Source: a virus
Length of the DNA stretch: 33,205 nt
IMG/VR virus record: IMGVR_UViG_3300023242_000352
Span: 1 to 33,205 of that record
Strand: one strand, 5' to 3'
Shown: one piece after another, positions 5,919 through 13,000 of the stretch
Numbering within the stretch: the first letter of the stretch is position 1
How the letters are laid out: the number at the start of each line of letters is the position of its first letter
Made by a program: the position numbers and the translations under genes
Notes under the pieces: model-generated
The model's database searches: none
What the model saw: the letters and a program-made list of their open reading frames with translations, nothing else
Told to the model about the DNA's origin: nothing

Positions 5919-5934
5919 ACAATAAAAAACTCAC

Positions 5935-5964
5935 TTGACCGAGGAATCGGATTTCTAGTATAAT
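5935..5964 (+). promoter_or_regulatory. Promoter of the replication genes
   Basis: TTGACC (5935-5940), 18-bp spacer, TATAAT (5959-5964). The spacer lacks TGTTAGCACA but carries its own small dyad CCGA-GGAA-TCGG (5939-5950) at the -35 edge, a possible operator. Transcription should begin near 5971 and read into the structured leader and the O/helicase genes. Confidence 0.75.
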
Positions 5965-5970
5965 ACTCAA

Positions 5971-6045
5971 AGCGGCTTACTTGGACTTCGAACCCAAGGA
6001 TAGCTTACCCCCTTCAGAGTTGCCGCTATCTATTTTCCAGAAGGG
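5971..6045 (+). promoter_or_regulatory. Structured 5' leader with competing stems
   Basis: The predicted transcript start coincides with AGCGGC (5971-5976), which pairs with GCCGCT (6022-6027) and encloses CTTGG (5980-5984)/CCAAG (5994-5998). GATAGC (5999-6004) can instead pair with GCTATC (6025-6030), followed by TATTTT, which is terminator-like. CCCTTC (6010-6015) can pair with GAAGGG (6040-6045). The outer and GATAGC stems share bases 6025-6027 and exclude each other, as in attenuators. An alternative view is that this is coding from a TTG at 5981. Confidence 0.4.
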
Positions 6046-6064
6046 TCTGCATGAAGGTTTAACA

Positions 6065-6283
6065 ATGAAAAAACAAATTAATTACAAGCCGGGAACCGAT
6101 AAGGTTTTATCACCGCGTATTGTTAATTACTCCGTACGATGGGGTAAATTAGTATTAATAACAGCAAATATATCGACCGATACATATCATTTAAAAGCCT
6201 ATAGAAAGGTTTTGCATTCCTTATGGGAAGGAGGGTATAGCCATAAAGACGCAGCTCATTTGATTATAACGGGTGATGCATAA
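6065..6283 (+). CDS. Hypothetical basic protein (72 aa) before the initiator gene
   Basis: Start chosen at MKKQINYKPGTDKVLSPRI, with GAAGG eight bases upstream. An in-frame TTG at 5981 would add 28 residues (DFEPKDSLPPSELPLS...) but has no ribosome site and lies in the structured leader. The protein is small and basic, with mixed strands and helices. The stop overlaps the next start (TAATG). No family recognised; it may regulate or assist replication because of its position. Confidence 0.65.
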   Translation: MKKQINYKPGTDKVLSPRIVNYSVRWGKLVLITANISTDTYHLKAYRKVLHSLWEGGYSHKDAAHLIITGDA

Positions 6284-6918
6284 TGGAAATCAATAATTGG
6301 GATAAGTGGCAAACCTTTAGAAAAGACAGGGGTACGCCACCGTGGATTAAAGTCTACAGGAACTTATTATCAAATGAACAATGGGTAGATTTAACTGATT
6401 CAGAGAAAGGCCAGTTAATTTCTATTTGGATTCTTGCGGCTGATAAAAATGGACAAATATCAGACAATCCAAAAATGATTCAACGAATGGCAATGCTTGA
6501 GTCACCACCAAACATCAATAAATTCATAGAGTTAGGTTTCCTGTCAACCACCTGTCAACCACCTGTCAACCAAGCGGTAACCGATTGTCCGCAACTTGAC
6601 GCACCAGAGGAGAGTAGAGCAGAGACAGAGCAGAGTAAAATAGATAGCCGGTTTGATGATTTTTGGATAATGTACGACAAGAATGTAAACAAGCCAAAAT
6701 GCAAAGCTAAGTTTGAACGATTGAGTAAAAAATCAGTAGACACTATATTTAACACTCTCCCAAAATACATCAACTCAACGCCTGACAAACAATTTAGAAA
6801 AGCGCCATTAGTTTATTTGAATAATGATTGTTGGAATGATGAGATAGTAATACCAACGAATAAAAGTGGTTTTAACAATCAGCCATCAACATCAAGTTAC
6901 CGGGATTTTCCATTATGA
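6283..6918 (+). CDS. Phage replication initiator, lambda-O/replisome-organizer type
   Basis: 211 residues. The N-terminal domain (about 1-80) has the winged-helix opening common to phage replication organisers: WQTFRKDRGTPPWIKVYRNLL, then LTDSEKGQLISIWILAADKNGQIS. A low-complexity linker (about 85-118) contains the iteron repeats. The C-terminal domain (about 120-190) reads FDDFWIMYDKNVNKPKCKAKFERL, as in DnaT/O-like helicase-recruiting regions. By family, the N-terminus binds origin iterons and the C-terminus recruits the helicase encoded next (ATGA overlap). Confidence 0.8.
   Translation: MEINNWDKWQTFRKDRGTPPWIKVYRNLLSNEQWVDLTDSEKGQLISIWILAADKNGQISDNPKMIQRMAMLESPPNINKFIELGFLSTTCQPPVNQAVTDCPQLDAPEESRAETEQSKIDSRFDDFWIMYDKNVNKPKCKAKFERLSKKSVDTIFNTLPKYINSTPDKQFRKAPLVYLNNDCWNDEIVIPTNKSGFNNQPSTSSYRDFPL
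6540..6635 (+). repeat. Candidate replication origin: 11-bp iterons inside the O-like gene
   Basis: CCTGTCAACCA is repeated three times without a mismatch and without gaps (6540-6550, 6551-6561, 6562-6572). The 11-bp period puts each copy on the same helix face. Because 11 is not a multiple of three, the repeat is not selected as a peptide repeat. A purine-rich tract follows (about 6606-6640), with AGAGCAGAG at 6616 and 6627, again 11 bp apart, then AT-rich DNA (about 6650-6672). Iterons, then a tract easily melted, inside the initiator gene, is the lambda ori layout. Confidence 0.7.
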
Positions 6919-8213
6919 ATAAACAATGGCAAGCACCTGAAGCGGAAAAGGTATTTATTGGCTCAATTCTAACTAGGCCATCGAGATTACTTGAAGTCAC
7001 AGCTACGAAAGCTAGTTTTATGATTGAAGCACACGCGACTGTATTTGATGTGATTATGGATATGAACCAATCTAATAACCTGATTGATTTAATATCAGTA
7101 GCGGATCGCTTGACAGAGTTAAATGCTAGTTCAAAAAATAACGTTTATGCTTACCATGCTTCGTTTACTGGTGGTTGGTTACATCAGTTATCTAATTGGA
7201 TGGAGGCGGCTGTTGTTGATTCTTTTTTCTATTCATCGCAAGAAATTATAATACGCGAGTATCGCAAGCGAGAAATAACAAAGATCAGTTATAACTTGAG
7301 CGAAGATTATGATGCTGATGTCGCCATACAAGAATTAATGAATTTAGAAGTGGTTGAGAAAAAGCACACCCACACGATTACTGAGGCTTTAACAGTTGCT
7401 ATTGATAAAGTACAAGAGTTGGCACAGCATGGTGGTGTTGTTGGTTTGACAACTGGTTTAAAGGCTTTGGATGACGCTATTGGTGGATTCCAATCACCAG
7501 ATTTATATATTATTGGAGCAAGGCCAGCAATGGGTAAAACAGCAGTTGCTATGAACATGATGCTATCTAATAATTGCGCGGCTGGATTCTTTTCGACTGA
7601 GCAACCAATGGAACAAATAGGAATTAGGACATTATCAATACAAAGCGGTGTTTCTGCTAATCGAGTAAGAAAGGCTGACTTCCAAAATGGCGATATAGAA
7701 AGGCTTATATCTACACTAGGACAACTTAAAGGTCGCAATGTATTAATCCATGACAAGGCTAATATAACGATTGGTGAGCTAATGCGTGAAGCTAGGCAAA
7801 TGAAGTTTACTCACGATATACAAGCGGTCTATGTTGATTACATTCAGCGAATCAAAAGCCCGAAGGCAGAAAACAGACGGTTAGAAGTTGCTGACGTTGT
7901 GACGGGCCTTAAAACACTTGCCAGAGAACTAAATATTCCAGTTATAGCATTAGCACAGGTATCGCGAGAAGTTACTAAGCGGCCTGACAAGCGTCCTCAC
8001 ATGGGCGATCTTTTAGAGTCTGGTGTCATAGAGCAAGAAGCTGACGTTGTGATGATGCTTTACCGTGATGAGGTCTACAACGAAGACACAAATGAAAAAG
8101 GTATTATTGAAATATTAATCGATAAGAACCGACACGGGCCAACTGGCAAGCTTAAATTTGCATGGATTGGCGATCAAATGAAAATAGCGGATCTGCAAGG
8201 GGGGTCGTTTTAA
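6915..8213 (+). CDS. Replicative DNA helicase, DnaB family
   Basis: 432 residues, near the usual DnaB length. The N-terminal helical domain (about 7-120) is followed by a RecA-type ATPase: Walker A GARPAMGKTA (201-210), STEQ (227-230), Walker B VYVDYIQ (305-311), ALAQVSR (345-351) and the SGVIEQEADVVMMLYRDE signature (369-386). It unwinds the phage fork as a hexamer and is probably loaded by the preceding initiator (ATGA overlap). No intein or disruption is seen. Confidence 0.95.
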   Translation: MNKQWQAPEAEKVFIGSILTRPSRLLEVTATKASFMIEAHATVFDVIMDMNQSNNLIDLISVADRLTELNASSKNNVYAYHASFTGGWLHQLSNWMEAAVVDSFFYSSQEIIIREYRKREITKISYNLSEDYDADVAIQELMNLEVVEKKHTHTITEALTVAIDKVQELAQHGGVVGLTTGLKALDDAIGGFQSPDLYIIGARPAMGKTAVAMNMMLSNNCAAGFFSTEQPMEQIGIRTLSIQSGVSANRVRKADFQNGDIERLISTLGQLKGRNVLIHDKANITIGELMREARQMKFTHDIQAVYVDYIQRIKSPKAENRRLEVADVVTGLKTLARELNIPVIALAQVSREVTKRPDKRPHMGDLLESGVIEQEADVVMMLYRDEVYNEDTNEKGIIEILIDKNRHGPTGKLKFAWIGDQMKIADLQGGSF

Positions 8214-8362
8214 TGTTAAAGCATATTACAGAATATCTACCAAAGCACTTAGCCAAGGGTTATCGAGAATACTTAGAAAGGCAAATAGCCAATCAAACAA
8301 GCACGATGACAGACGAAGAAATACAGGATAATTTAAAGCAACTGAAAGAGGCTGTGAAATAA
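8213..8362 (+). CDS. Small helical protein after helicase (49 aa)
   Basis: Start MLKHITEYLPKHLAKGYREY overlaps the helicase stop (TAATG). A longer same-frame reading from 8162 would lie mostly inside the helicase gene and is rejected. The product is helical and amphipathic. Function unknown; the repeat-family promoter P2 follows. Confidence 0.65.
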   Translation: MLKHITEYLPKHLAKGYREYLERQIANQTSTMTDEEIQDNLKQLKEAVK

Positions 8363-8375
8363 AGCAAATTAACTA

Positions 8376-8403
8376 TTGACCTGTTACCACAAATCTATAT
8401 AAT
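8376..8403 (+). promoter_or_regulatory. Repeat-family promoter P2
   Basis: TTGACC (8376-8381), 16-bp spacer, TATAAT (8398-8403). The spacer is TGTTACCACAAATCTA, one base different from the shared TGTTAGCACA. The downstream sequence AGCAACCGAGAAATAAAATG resembles the leaders after P3 and P4. It should drive the second half of the early operon (SSB, NinG, phosphoesterase, Q-like). Confidence 0.85.
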
Positions 8404-8441
8404 GGCATAAAGCAACCGAGAAATAAAATGACTGAGGCACT

Positions 8442-8618
8442 ATGAAAAAAGCAAAGAACGCTGGCAACCAACACAATAAGCTTCCGCTTGATAAAGTAAT
8501 CGGGGATTATTGGCGCATACGATGCACAGCAGCAGATAAATTAAAGTGGAAAGCTAAAGCCAGATCGGCTGAATTAAGCGACTCAGACTGGACGCGATTA
8601 AAACTAAACAAGGACTAG
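8442..8618 (+). CDS. Hypothetical basic protein (58 aa), first gene after P2
   Basis: Starts MKKAKNAGNQHNKLPLDKV, with GAGG five bases upstream. A five-codon ORF (8428-8445, MTEAL) overlaps its ATG by ATGA and may couple translation. The product is rich in Lys, Arg and Trp (DYWRIRCTAADKLKWKAKARS), consistent with nucleic-acid binding but without a recognised family. Confidence 0.65.
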   Translation: MKKAKNAGNQHNKLPLDKVIGDYWRIRCTAADKLKWKAKARSAELSDSDWTRLKLNKD

Positions 8619-8621
8619 ACA

Positions 8622-8879
8622 ATGAGTAAGCAATCAACAGCAGACAAGTCATACTTTAATCAATGCGATGAAGAAGATTGTGGCAAAGACATTCCGCGCA
8701 AAGAAGACCAGTCAAACAGTAATTATAATCGTATTAAAAAATGCTCACCCGAATGCGCGACTAAAGCAAGAAATAGAGGTGCTTTAATTAAGCTGGGCCA
8801 TATAGAACGAAAGATTAACTTTGACGCAATAAGCTGTTTTTATCTGGGCAAGCAACATTTATTGAAGAGGGCAACATGA
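8622..8879 (+). CDS. Small putative zinc-finger protein (85 aa)
   Basis: Four cysteines in the order CDEEDC (C-x4-C) and CSPEC (C-x3-C), separated by a basic polar loop, then ATKARNRG. This is a zinc-knuckle layout (about residues 15-50), often seen in phage HTH/FCS-like proteins. The remainder is basic. Unknown function; ATGA overlap with the DUF3310 gene. Confidence 0.65.
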   Translation: MSKQSTADKSYFNQCDEEDCGKDIPRKEDQSNSNYNRIKKCSPECATKARNRGALIKLGHIERKINFDAISCFYLGKQHLLKRAT

Positions 8880-9157
8880 AAGACAACGAAGCATTGCTAG
8901 ATTTTAACGACGATATACCCAACGCACTAGACACGCAAATAGGAGGTGATCACTACAATACTCAAGGTTTGCAGCCATTTGAAATTGCATATGCTAATTT
9001 TGGATATTATGCAATACAGCATTCAGTTTATGTAAAAGTCTTGAAATACCTTAACCGAAATAAAGGAACACACCGCGAAGACGTAGAAAAAGCAATACAT
9101 TGCTTGCAGATACAACTTCAATTTTTAGATCAGCATGAAGCCGAACAGGAGAAATAA
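8876..9157 (+). CDS. DUF3310 family protein
   Basis: 93 residues with the family signature QIGGDHYNTQGLQPFEIAYAN (about 21-41), then VKVLKYLNRNKGTHREDVEKAIHCLQ (about 53-78). DUF3310 proteins are common in phage early regions and are sometimes labelled nucleotide-kinase-like, without firm proof. ATGA overlap with the upstream gene. Confidence 0.85.
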   Translation: MKDNEALLDFNDDIPNALDTQIGGDHYNTQGLQPFEIAYANFGYYAIQHSVYVKVLKYLNRNKGTHREDVEKAIHCLQIQLQFLDQHEAEQEK

Positions 9158-9158
9158 G

Positions 9159-9356
9159 ATGAATCCAATATTATTTACAGTAACAATATTTACAGGTGTA
9201 ATACTTTGCGCTTTAAAATTGTCAACGATAATCGATTGGTCTTGGTGGTGGGTAACTTTGCCGTTTTGGGGAATGGTTGGTGGGTGTATGCTTTACATTA
9301 TCGGAACATGGGTATGGTATTACATGCAAATGAGCTTTGATAAATTTTTTAAATAA
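9159..9356 (+). CDS. Two-span membrane protein (65 aa)
   Basis: Start at MNPILFTVTIFTGV, with CAGGAGAAATAAG upstream; the in-frame ATG at 9135 would overlap the DUF3310 gene. Two hydrophobic segments (about 3-21 and 28-52) include a tryptophan-rich loop (DWSWWWVTLPFWG). Early phage membrane proteins of this kind may act in exclusion or replication anchoring; function is not known. Confidence 0.7.
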   Translation: MNPILFTVTIFTGVILCALKLSTIIDWSWWWVTLPFWGMVGGCMLYIIGTWVWYYMQMSFDKFFK

Positions 9357-9373
9357 TTAAATAGGATAGTAAG

Positions 9374-9817
9374 ATGGCTAGAAACTTAAATTCATGCTCG
9401 TTTATTGGACGGCTTGGTAAAGACCCAGAAATAAAAAACATGCCTAACGGTAATGCGGTGGCTAACTTTGGTATTGCTGTAGGTGATGATTACAAGGATA
9501 AGCAAGGCCAGAAGGTTGAGCAAACCAATTGGGTCAATGTTGTGATCTTTGGGAAACTGGCTGAAATTTGTGGTCAGTATCTAACAAAAGGATCACAGGT
9601 TTACATTAACGGAAAGTTTGTAACTAGAAAATGGCAAGACAAAGAAGGTAACGATAAATACAGCACTGAGATAGTAGCCAATGAAATGGAAATGTTAGGC
9701 GGTAAGCAGGATGATGGGGCTAAAGCTGCTCAACCAGATAAATACCCAAGTCATCAACCACAGCCAGCTAATAACCAGCCTGTAGATGATGTGTTTGATC
9801 AAGAAATCCCTTTTTAG
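9374..9817 (+). CDS. ssb: Single-stranded DNA-binding protein
   Basis: 147 residues. OB-fold core (about 1-110): NSCSFIGRLGKDPEIKNMPNG, ANFGIAV, TNWVNVVIFGKLAEICGQYL and KGSQVYINGKFVTRKWQDKEG are SSB hallmarks. A Gln/Pro/Asn linker follows, then an acidic tip DDVFDQEIPF that in SSBs docks DNA-processing partners. It protects ssDNA at the fork and would pair with the Rad52-like annealase. Confidence 0.95.
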   Translation: MARNLNSCSFIGRLGKDPEIKNMPNGNAVANFGIAVGDDYKDKQGQKVEQTNWVNVVIFGKLAEICGQYLTKGSQVYINGKFVTRKWQDKEGNDKYSTEIVANEMEMLGGKQDDGAKAAQPDKYPSHQPQPANNQPVDDVFDQEIPF

Positions 9818-10005
9818 TGAGCAACATGACCGAAGCTTACCGCCTAGAATGCGAGATACGAGAGCATTTAAGGCGGGTATCGGCTAAAGGCGAAATGGGC
9901 CGAGCATGGTGGACTAATATTATGCGGCCTATGCTAGTCAAGCACAGGGGCGAAGAAGCAACACAGAAGATTTGTGATTTAATGAATGAGGCTAGAAAGA
10001 AATGA
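9817..10005 (+). CDS. Hypothetical protein (62 aa)
   Basis: GTG start overlaps the SSB stop (TAGTG); an in-frame ATG nine bases later (MTEAYRLECEIREHLRRV) is equally possible. The protein is helical and basic, with GRAWWTNIMRPMLVKHRGEEATQKI. It resembles small Arg-rich phage proteins with a YRxECExR opening that lack known function. Confidence 0.65.
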   Translation: MSNMTEAYRLECEIREHLRRVSAKGEMGRAWWTNIMRPMLVKHRGEEATQKICDLMNEARKK

Positions 10006-10006
10006 A

Positions 10007-10132
10007 ATGTGGCGAGCAATCAAGATGAACATTACAATTATAGCCGTTACAATTTTAATTATTGCAGCGATTGCTATACTTGCATTGTTTGCATGGCTTT
10101 TTGACTTTAACAAAAAAGACAACGAGAGCTAA
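10007..10132 (+). CDS. Single-span membrane peptide (41 aa)
   Basis: MWRAIKMNITIIAVTILIIA leads into one long hydrophobic helix, followed by FDFNKKDNES. An internal ATG at 10025 (35 residues) is the alternative; neither has a strong ribosome site. The basic N-terminus and acidic C-terminus suit a membrane-anchored peptide. Function unknown. Confidence 0.5.
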   Translation: MWRAIKMNITIIAVTILIIAAIAILALFAWLFDFNKKDNES

Positions 10133-10136
10133 TCTA

Positions 10137-10289
10137 ATGAACGATAAAACAACAATCATTGAGTGGAAAGACCTAGCCCACATGTATTATAAAGCATGGC
10201 AGCTAGCACTAGAAGAAGCTGAATTATTACAGTTAGAAATTCAGGTCTTGCAGCAGTTAGCGAAAGACAAGCAACGAGGTGATGTATGA
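10137..10289 (+). CDS. Small coiled-coil-like protein (50 aa)
   Basis: Start MNDKTTIIEWKDLAHMYYKA follows GAGAGCTAATCTA. A longer same-frame reading from 10062 runs through the preceding membrane gene and is rejected. The C-terminal half is Leu/Glu/Gln-rich (LALEEAELLQLEIQVLQQL), a likely helix or coiled coil. ATGA overlap with the next gene. Confidence 0.6.
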   Translation: MNDKTTIIEWKDLAHMYYKAWQLALEEAELLQLEIQVLQQLAKDKQRGDV

Positions 10290-10627
10290 GTGAGGAGATC
10301 GAAGGCATTAACATAAGCAAGGCTTTAGATTATATCCGAGTCCACGCACCAGAATTGGCAGCGGCTAAAGCGGCTAGGATTTACTTAGAACAGTTTAGAA
10401 AAAGTAAAAAGGCTTTGCTGATTAATGACGCACCGACAGGCACTATTCAGTCTAAAGAGTCCTATGCTTATGCTCACGATGAATATTTACAACTACTGAC
10501 AGACCTTCAGTCAGCAGTAGAGCAAGAGGAGCACTTTAAATGGATGATGGTAGCAGCGCAGCTCAAAGTCGAGGTGTACCGCACACAGCAAGCTAACAAC
10601 AGATTTATTGATAGGGCGCATACATGA
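10286..10627 (+). CDS. Conserved phage early protein, helical (113 aa)
   Basis: It matches a common family in phage recombination/early regions: APELAAAKAARIYLEQFRKSKKALL (about 21-45), AYAHDEYLQLLTDLQSAVEQEE, then WMMVAAQLKVEVYRTQQANNR near the C-terminus. Function is not established. Both ends overlap neighbours by ATGA. Confidence 0.75.
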   Translation: MSEEIEGINISKALDYIRVHAPELAAAKAARIYLEQFRKSKKALLINDAPTGTIQSKESYAYAHDEYLQLLTDLQSAVEQEEHFKWMMVAAQLKVEVYRTQQANNRFIDRAHT

Positions 10628-10755
10628 ACACGGTCAAATTCAACTTTTACTTTGAAGACATTAACGCTCAAGTATTTGCAATAGCTTTGATAGCATTGGC
10701 AATTATCAGCTACCAGGTATGTAAATGTATAATTAACTATGTGAGGGGTAAGTAA
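10624..10755 (+). CDS. Single-span membrane protein (43 aa)
   Basis: ATGA overlap with the upstream stop. An amphipathic N-terminus (MNTVKFNFYFEDINAQ) leads into a hydrophobic helix (VFAIALIALAIISY) and a basic tail (CKCIINYVRGK). Function unknown. The stop overlaps the next start (TAATG). Confidence 0.6.
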   Translation: MNTVKFNFYFEDINAQVFAIALIALAIISYQVCKCIINYVRGK

Positions 10756-10880
10756 TGAGTAATACAATACTAGTAGAGCTTAAAGAAGCAATAAGAACTG
10801 AAAACGTATCATGGCTTCGTGAGTTAACGGTAATGATACAAAGAATTGCGGATGATTTGGAAAGGCAAGGAGCAAAGTAA
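10755..10880 (+). CDS. Hypothetical helical protein (41 aa)
   Basis: ATG overlaps the upstream TAA, and its own TAA overlaps the NinG start (TAATG). It starts MSNTILVELKEAIRTENVSW and ends IADDLERQGAK; the last codons supply the AAGGCAAGGAG ribosome site of ninG. Likely a real small gene in a tightly coupled operon. Confidence 0.55.
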   Translation: MSNTILVELKEAIRTENVSWLRELTVMIQRIADDLERQGAK

Positions 10881-11458
10881 TGAGTAAGACTCTACGCGCT
10901 AAAGCATTAAAGCAAAAGAAGTGTAAGAACTTAGATTGCAAATCTTTATATACACCGTGGAAATCAACACAGCAAGCCTGTTCAATTACATGCGCGTTAA
11001 AGATAGTTAAGCAAAAGCAAAAGATTAAGTACAAAGCTGAAACGCGTAAAATGAAAAAAGAGGTGAACGATAATAGTAGATCGCACCAACTTAAATTAAC
11101 ACAGACCGAATTTAATAAGTACATTAGGCTAAGGGATGAATTAAACCCTTGCATTAGTTGCGGTACAACGGCAAATGTTGAATACTGTGCTGGTCACTAT
11201 AAGACTGTAGGTGCAAATCCAGAGTTAAGATTCTGTGAAATAAACGTGCATAAGCAATGTAATAAAAACTGCAACCTTGAACAGTCCGGCAATATTCTAA
11301 TGTATAGAAAAAGCTTAATAAATAAAATCGGCCTAAAAGAATTAGACTGGCTAGAAGGCCCACACGAAGCAGCGAACTACACGCTAGACGATATAAAAGA
11401 AATTAGGAAGAAGTACAAAGATAAAATTAAACATCACGAACAAAGGATAGGAGAATAG
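10880..11458 (+). CDS. ninG: NinG/Rap-like recombination protein
   Basis: 192 residues, close to lambda NinG. It has the family order: an N-terminal zinc knuckle (KKCKNLDC, then ACSITC, about 14-39), a basic helical linker, then RLRDELNPCISCGTTANVEYCAGHY (about 82-107), LRFCEINVHKQCNKNCNLEQSGN (about 115-138) and the C-terminal YRKSLINKIG. Lambda Rap (NinG) cuts branched recombination intermediates. Here it would resolve structures made by the Rad52-like annealase. The context between SSB and Q matches the lambda nin region. Confidence 0.88.
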   Translation: MSKTLRAKALKQKKCKNLDCKSLYTPWKSTQQACSITCALKIVKQKQKIKYKAETRKMKKEVNDNSRSHQLKLTQTEFNKYIRLRDELNPCISCGTTANVEYCAGHYKTVGANPELRFCEINVHKQCNKNCNLEQSGNILMYRKSLINKIGLKELDWLEGPHEAANYTLDDIKEIRKKYKDKIKHHEQRIGE

Positions 11459-11460
11459 AT

Positions 11461-11673
11461 GTAAGTAAATTATTATTAAGTAAACACACAGAAGCAAAAG
11501 TAATTGCCGCAATTTGGGAAATGGGTATTGAGTCTCTAAATCCTGACGACTTTGATGATGTTGAAAGAATCATTAAAAACATCACTAACACGCGACACAT
11601 CAATTCTGAAACTATAAAAATAGAAAGAACAATTCTCAATGGGTATAGATATGAACAATCACACAAAGTTTAA
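11461..11673 (+). pseudogene. ORF with broken start (ATG-TAA), 70 codons
   Basis: An open frame from 11461 to TAA at 11671-11673 encodes a natural-looking helical product with KHTEAKVIAAIWEMGIESL and DDFDDVERIIKNI, but no in-frame ATG/GTG/TTG occurs before M21 (11521). A near-ideal site AGGAG-AATAG-ATG stands just ahead, yet the ATG (11459) is followed at once by TAA. Removing the two bases TA after ATG would give MSKLLLSKHTEAK in frame. This may be a real two-base insertion, a sequencing error, or internal initiation at 11521 (50 aa). Confidence 0.5.
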
Positions 11674-11896
11674 AAGATGGCTCGACACCCAGACTGGTGC
11701 TAAAGAAGCGCCGAAAAAAGTCTATAGCGAAGACGACATGAAGACCGCATGGTTCAACGGTTACTCAACGCGCAATGTTGAAATGCGAGAATTGATTGAT
11801 GTAGAAGCCGAGAAACATAATTCATTTTTATCAGAGCTTGCAGTCGCTAATACTATAAATCGAATGGCTGCAGCTAGTGGAGATCAAGAATGCTAA
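11651..11896 (+). CDS. Hypothetical protein (81 aa)
   Basis: Start taken at MNNHTKFKRWLDTQTG; an in-frame ATG at 11639 adds four residues, and neither has a strong site. The protein is soluble and helical, with EDDMKTAWFNGYSTRN and EMRELIDVEAEKHN. It overlaps the broken ORF upstream and the phosphoesterase gene downstream. No family recognised. Confidence 0.65.
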   Translation: MNNHTKFKRWLDTQTGAKEAPKKVYSEDDMKTAWFNGYSTRNVEMRELIDVEAEKHNSFLSELAVANTINRMAAASGDQEC

Positions 11897-12999
11897 CACC
11901 TAAACAACAAGAAGTATTTGACCTAAAGCAACAAGGAATGAGTGTTGCTGAAATAGCGGTTAAGCTAAACATTAACCCGTCATCAGTCACACGAAGGTGG
12001 CAGGGCGCTATAAACCGATCAGTTACACAAAAAATGTCGCCAGGGTTTGAAATAGACCGCAAGACCGAGGGCCGATGGTATGAAGACCCAGAAACAGGAG
12101 AACGTCGAGTCGAGTATTTAAAGTCTAAGCGCACTAAGGAAACAACTACTGGTATGGCTGATGCTTTCAGGGCTTCTATATCCGACATTAAGCCATTAAA
12201 GAATATTAAAATACCAAAAACCAGCATGAAAGATAGCATGGTTGTCTACCCAATGGGCGACCCACACATAGGCCTATACGCATACCATAAAGAAGTTGGT
12301 GAAGATTTCGACTGTGATATAGCAGAGCGTGATTTATTAGCAGCTGTTGATTATTTATTCAGTGTTGCGCCTCCTACAGACGAGGCTTTAGTCGTAAACT
12401 TAGGTGATTTTTTCCACAGTGATAGTGGGCGCAACGCAACAACCAAAGGAACCCCTGTAGACGTCGACACTCGTTGGAGCAGAGTTTTATTAATAGGAAT
12501 AAAGGTTCAGATTAGAATGATAGAACTGGCATTGGGCAACCACAAGCGAGTAACTGCAATTATAGCACCTGGAAACCATGACGCAGAATCAAGTATATTA
12601 TTAACTATAGCCTTGCAGCTTTATTTTGAAAACAATAAACGAGTTACGATTCAAGAACCAAATATGTTTCATTTCTACGAGTTCGGCGCTAACTTGATAG
12701 GTGTTTGTCATGGTCACACTGTCAAAAAAGAAAACTTACCACAGTTAATGGCTGAAGATATGCCAGAAGCATGGGGAAGGACCAAACATAGATATTGGTA
12801 CACTGGACACATTCATCACAGAACACTACTAGAGGTTGGCTCGACTATCGTAGAATCATTCCGAACGCTGGCAGGCAAAGACGCATGGCATCACGGTCAA
12901 GGCTACCGAGCAGGCCGAGATATGAACGCTATTGTATTACATAAGAAGTACGGTGAGACAGACCGACATAGGTGTGACATACTGAGAGCAAGGGCCTAA
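11890..12999 (+). CDS. HTH-metallophosphoesterase fusion protein
   Basis: 369 residues. The N-terminus (about 1-45) is a helix-turn-helix of the LuxR/sigma-like kind: LTPKQQEVFDLKQQGMSVAE then IAVKLNINPSSVTRRWQGA. The rest is a calcineurin-like phosphoesterase with all metal motifs: GDPH (123-126), GDFFH (172-176), GNHD (228-231), CHGHT (273-277) and GHIHH (306-310). By family it is a two-metal hydrolase, probably on nucleic acid or nucleotides. The HTH suggests DNA recruitment. Its substrate is unknown. It sits just before the Q-like gene. Confidence 0.85.
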   Translation: MLTPKQQEVFDLKQQGMSVAEIAVKLNINPSSVTRRWQGAINRSVTQKMSPGFEIDRKTEGRWYEDPETGERRVEYLKSKRTKETTTGMADAFRASISDIKPLKNIKIPKTSMKDSMVVYPMGDPHIGLYAYHKEVGEDFDCDIAERDLLAAVDYLFSVAPPTDEALVVNLGDFFHSDSGRNATTKGTPVDVDTRWSRVLLIGIKVQIRMIELALGNHKRVTAIIAPGNHDAESSILLTIALQLYFENNKRVTIQEPNMFHFYEFGANLIGVCHGHTVKKENLPQLMAEDMPEAWGRTKHRYWYTGHIHHRTLLEVGSTIVESFRTLAGKDAWHHGQGYRAGRDMNAIVLHKKYGETDRHRCDILRARA

Positions 13000-13000
13000 T

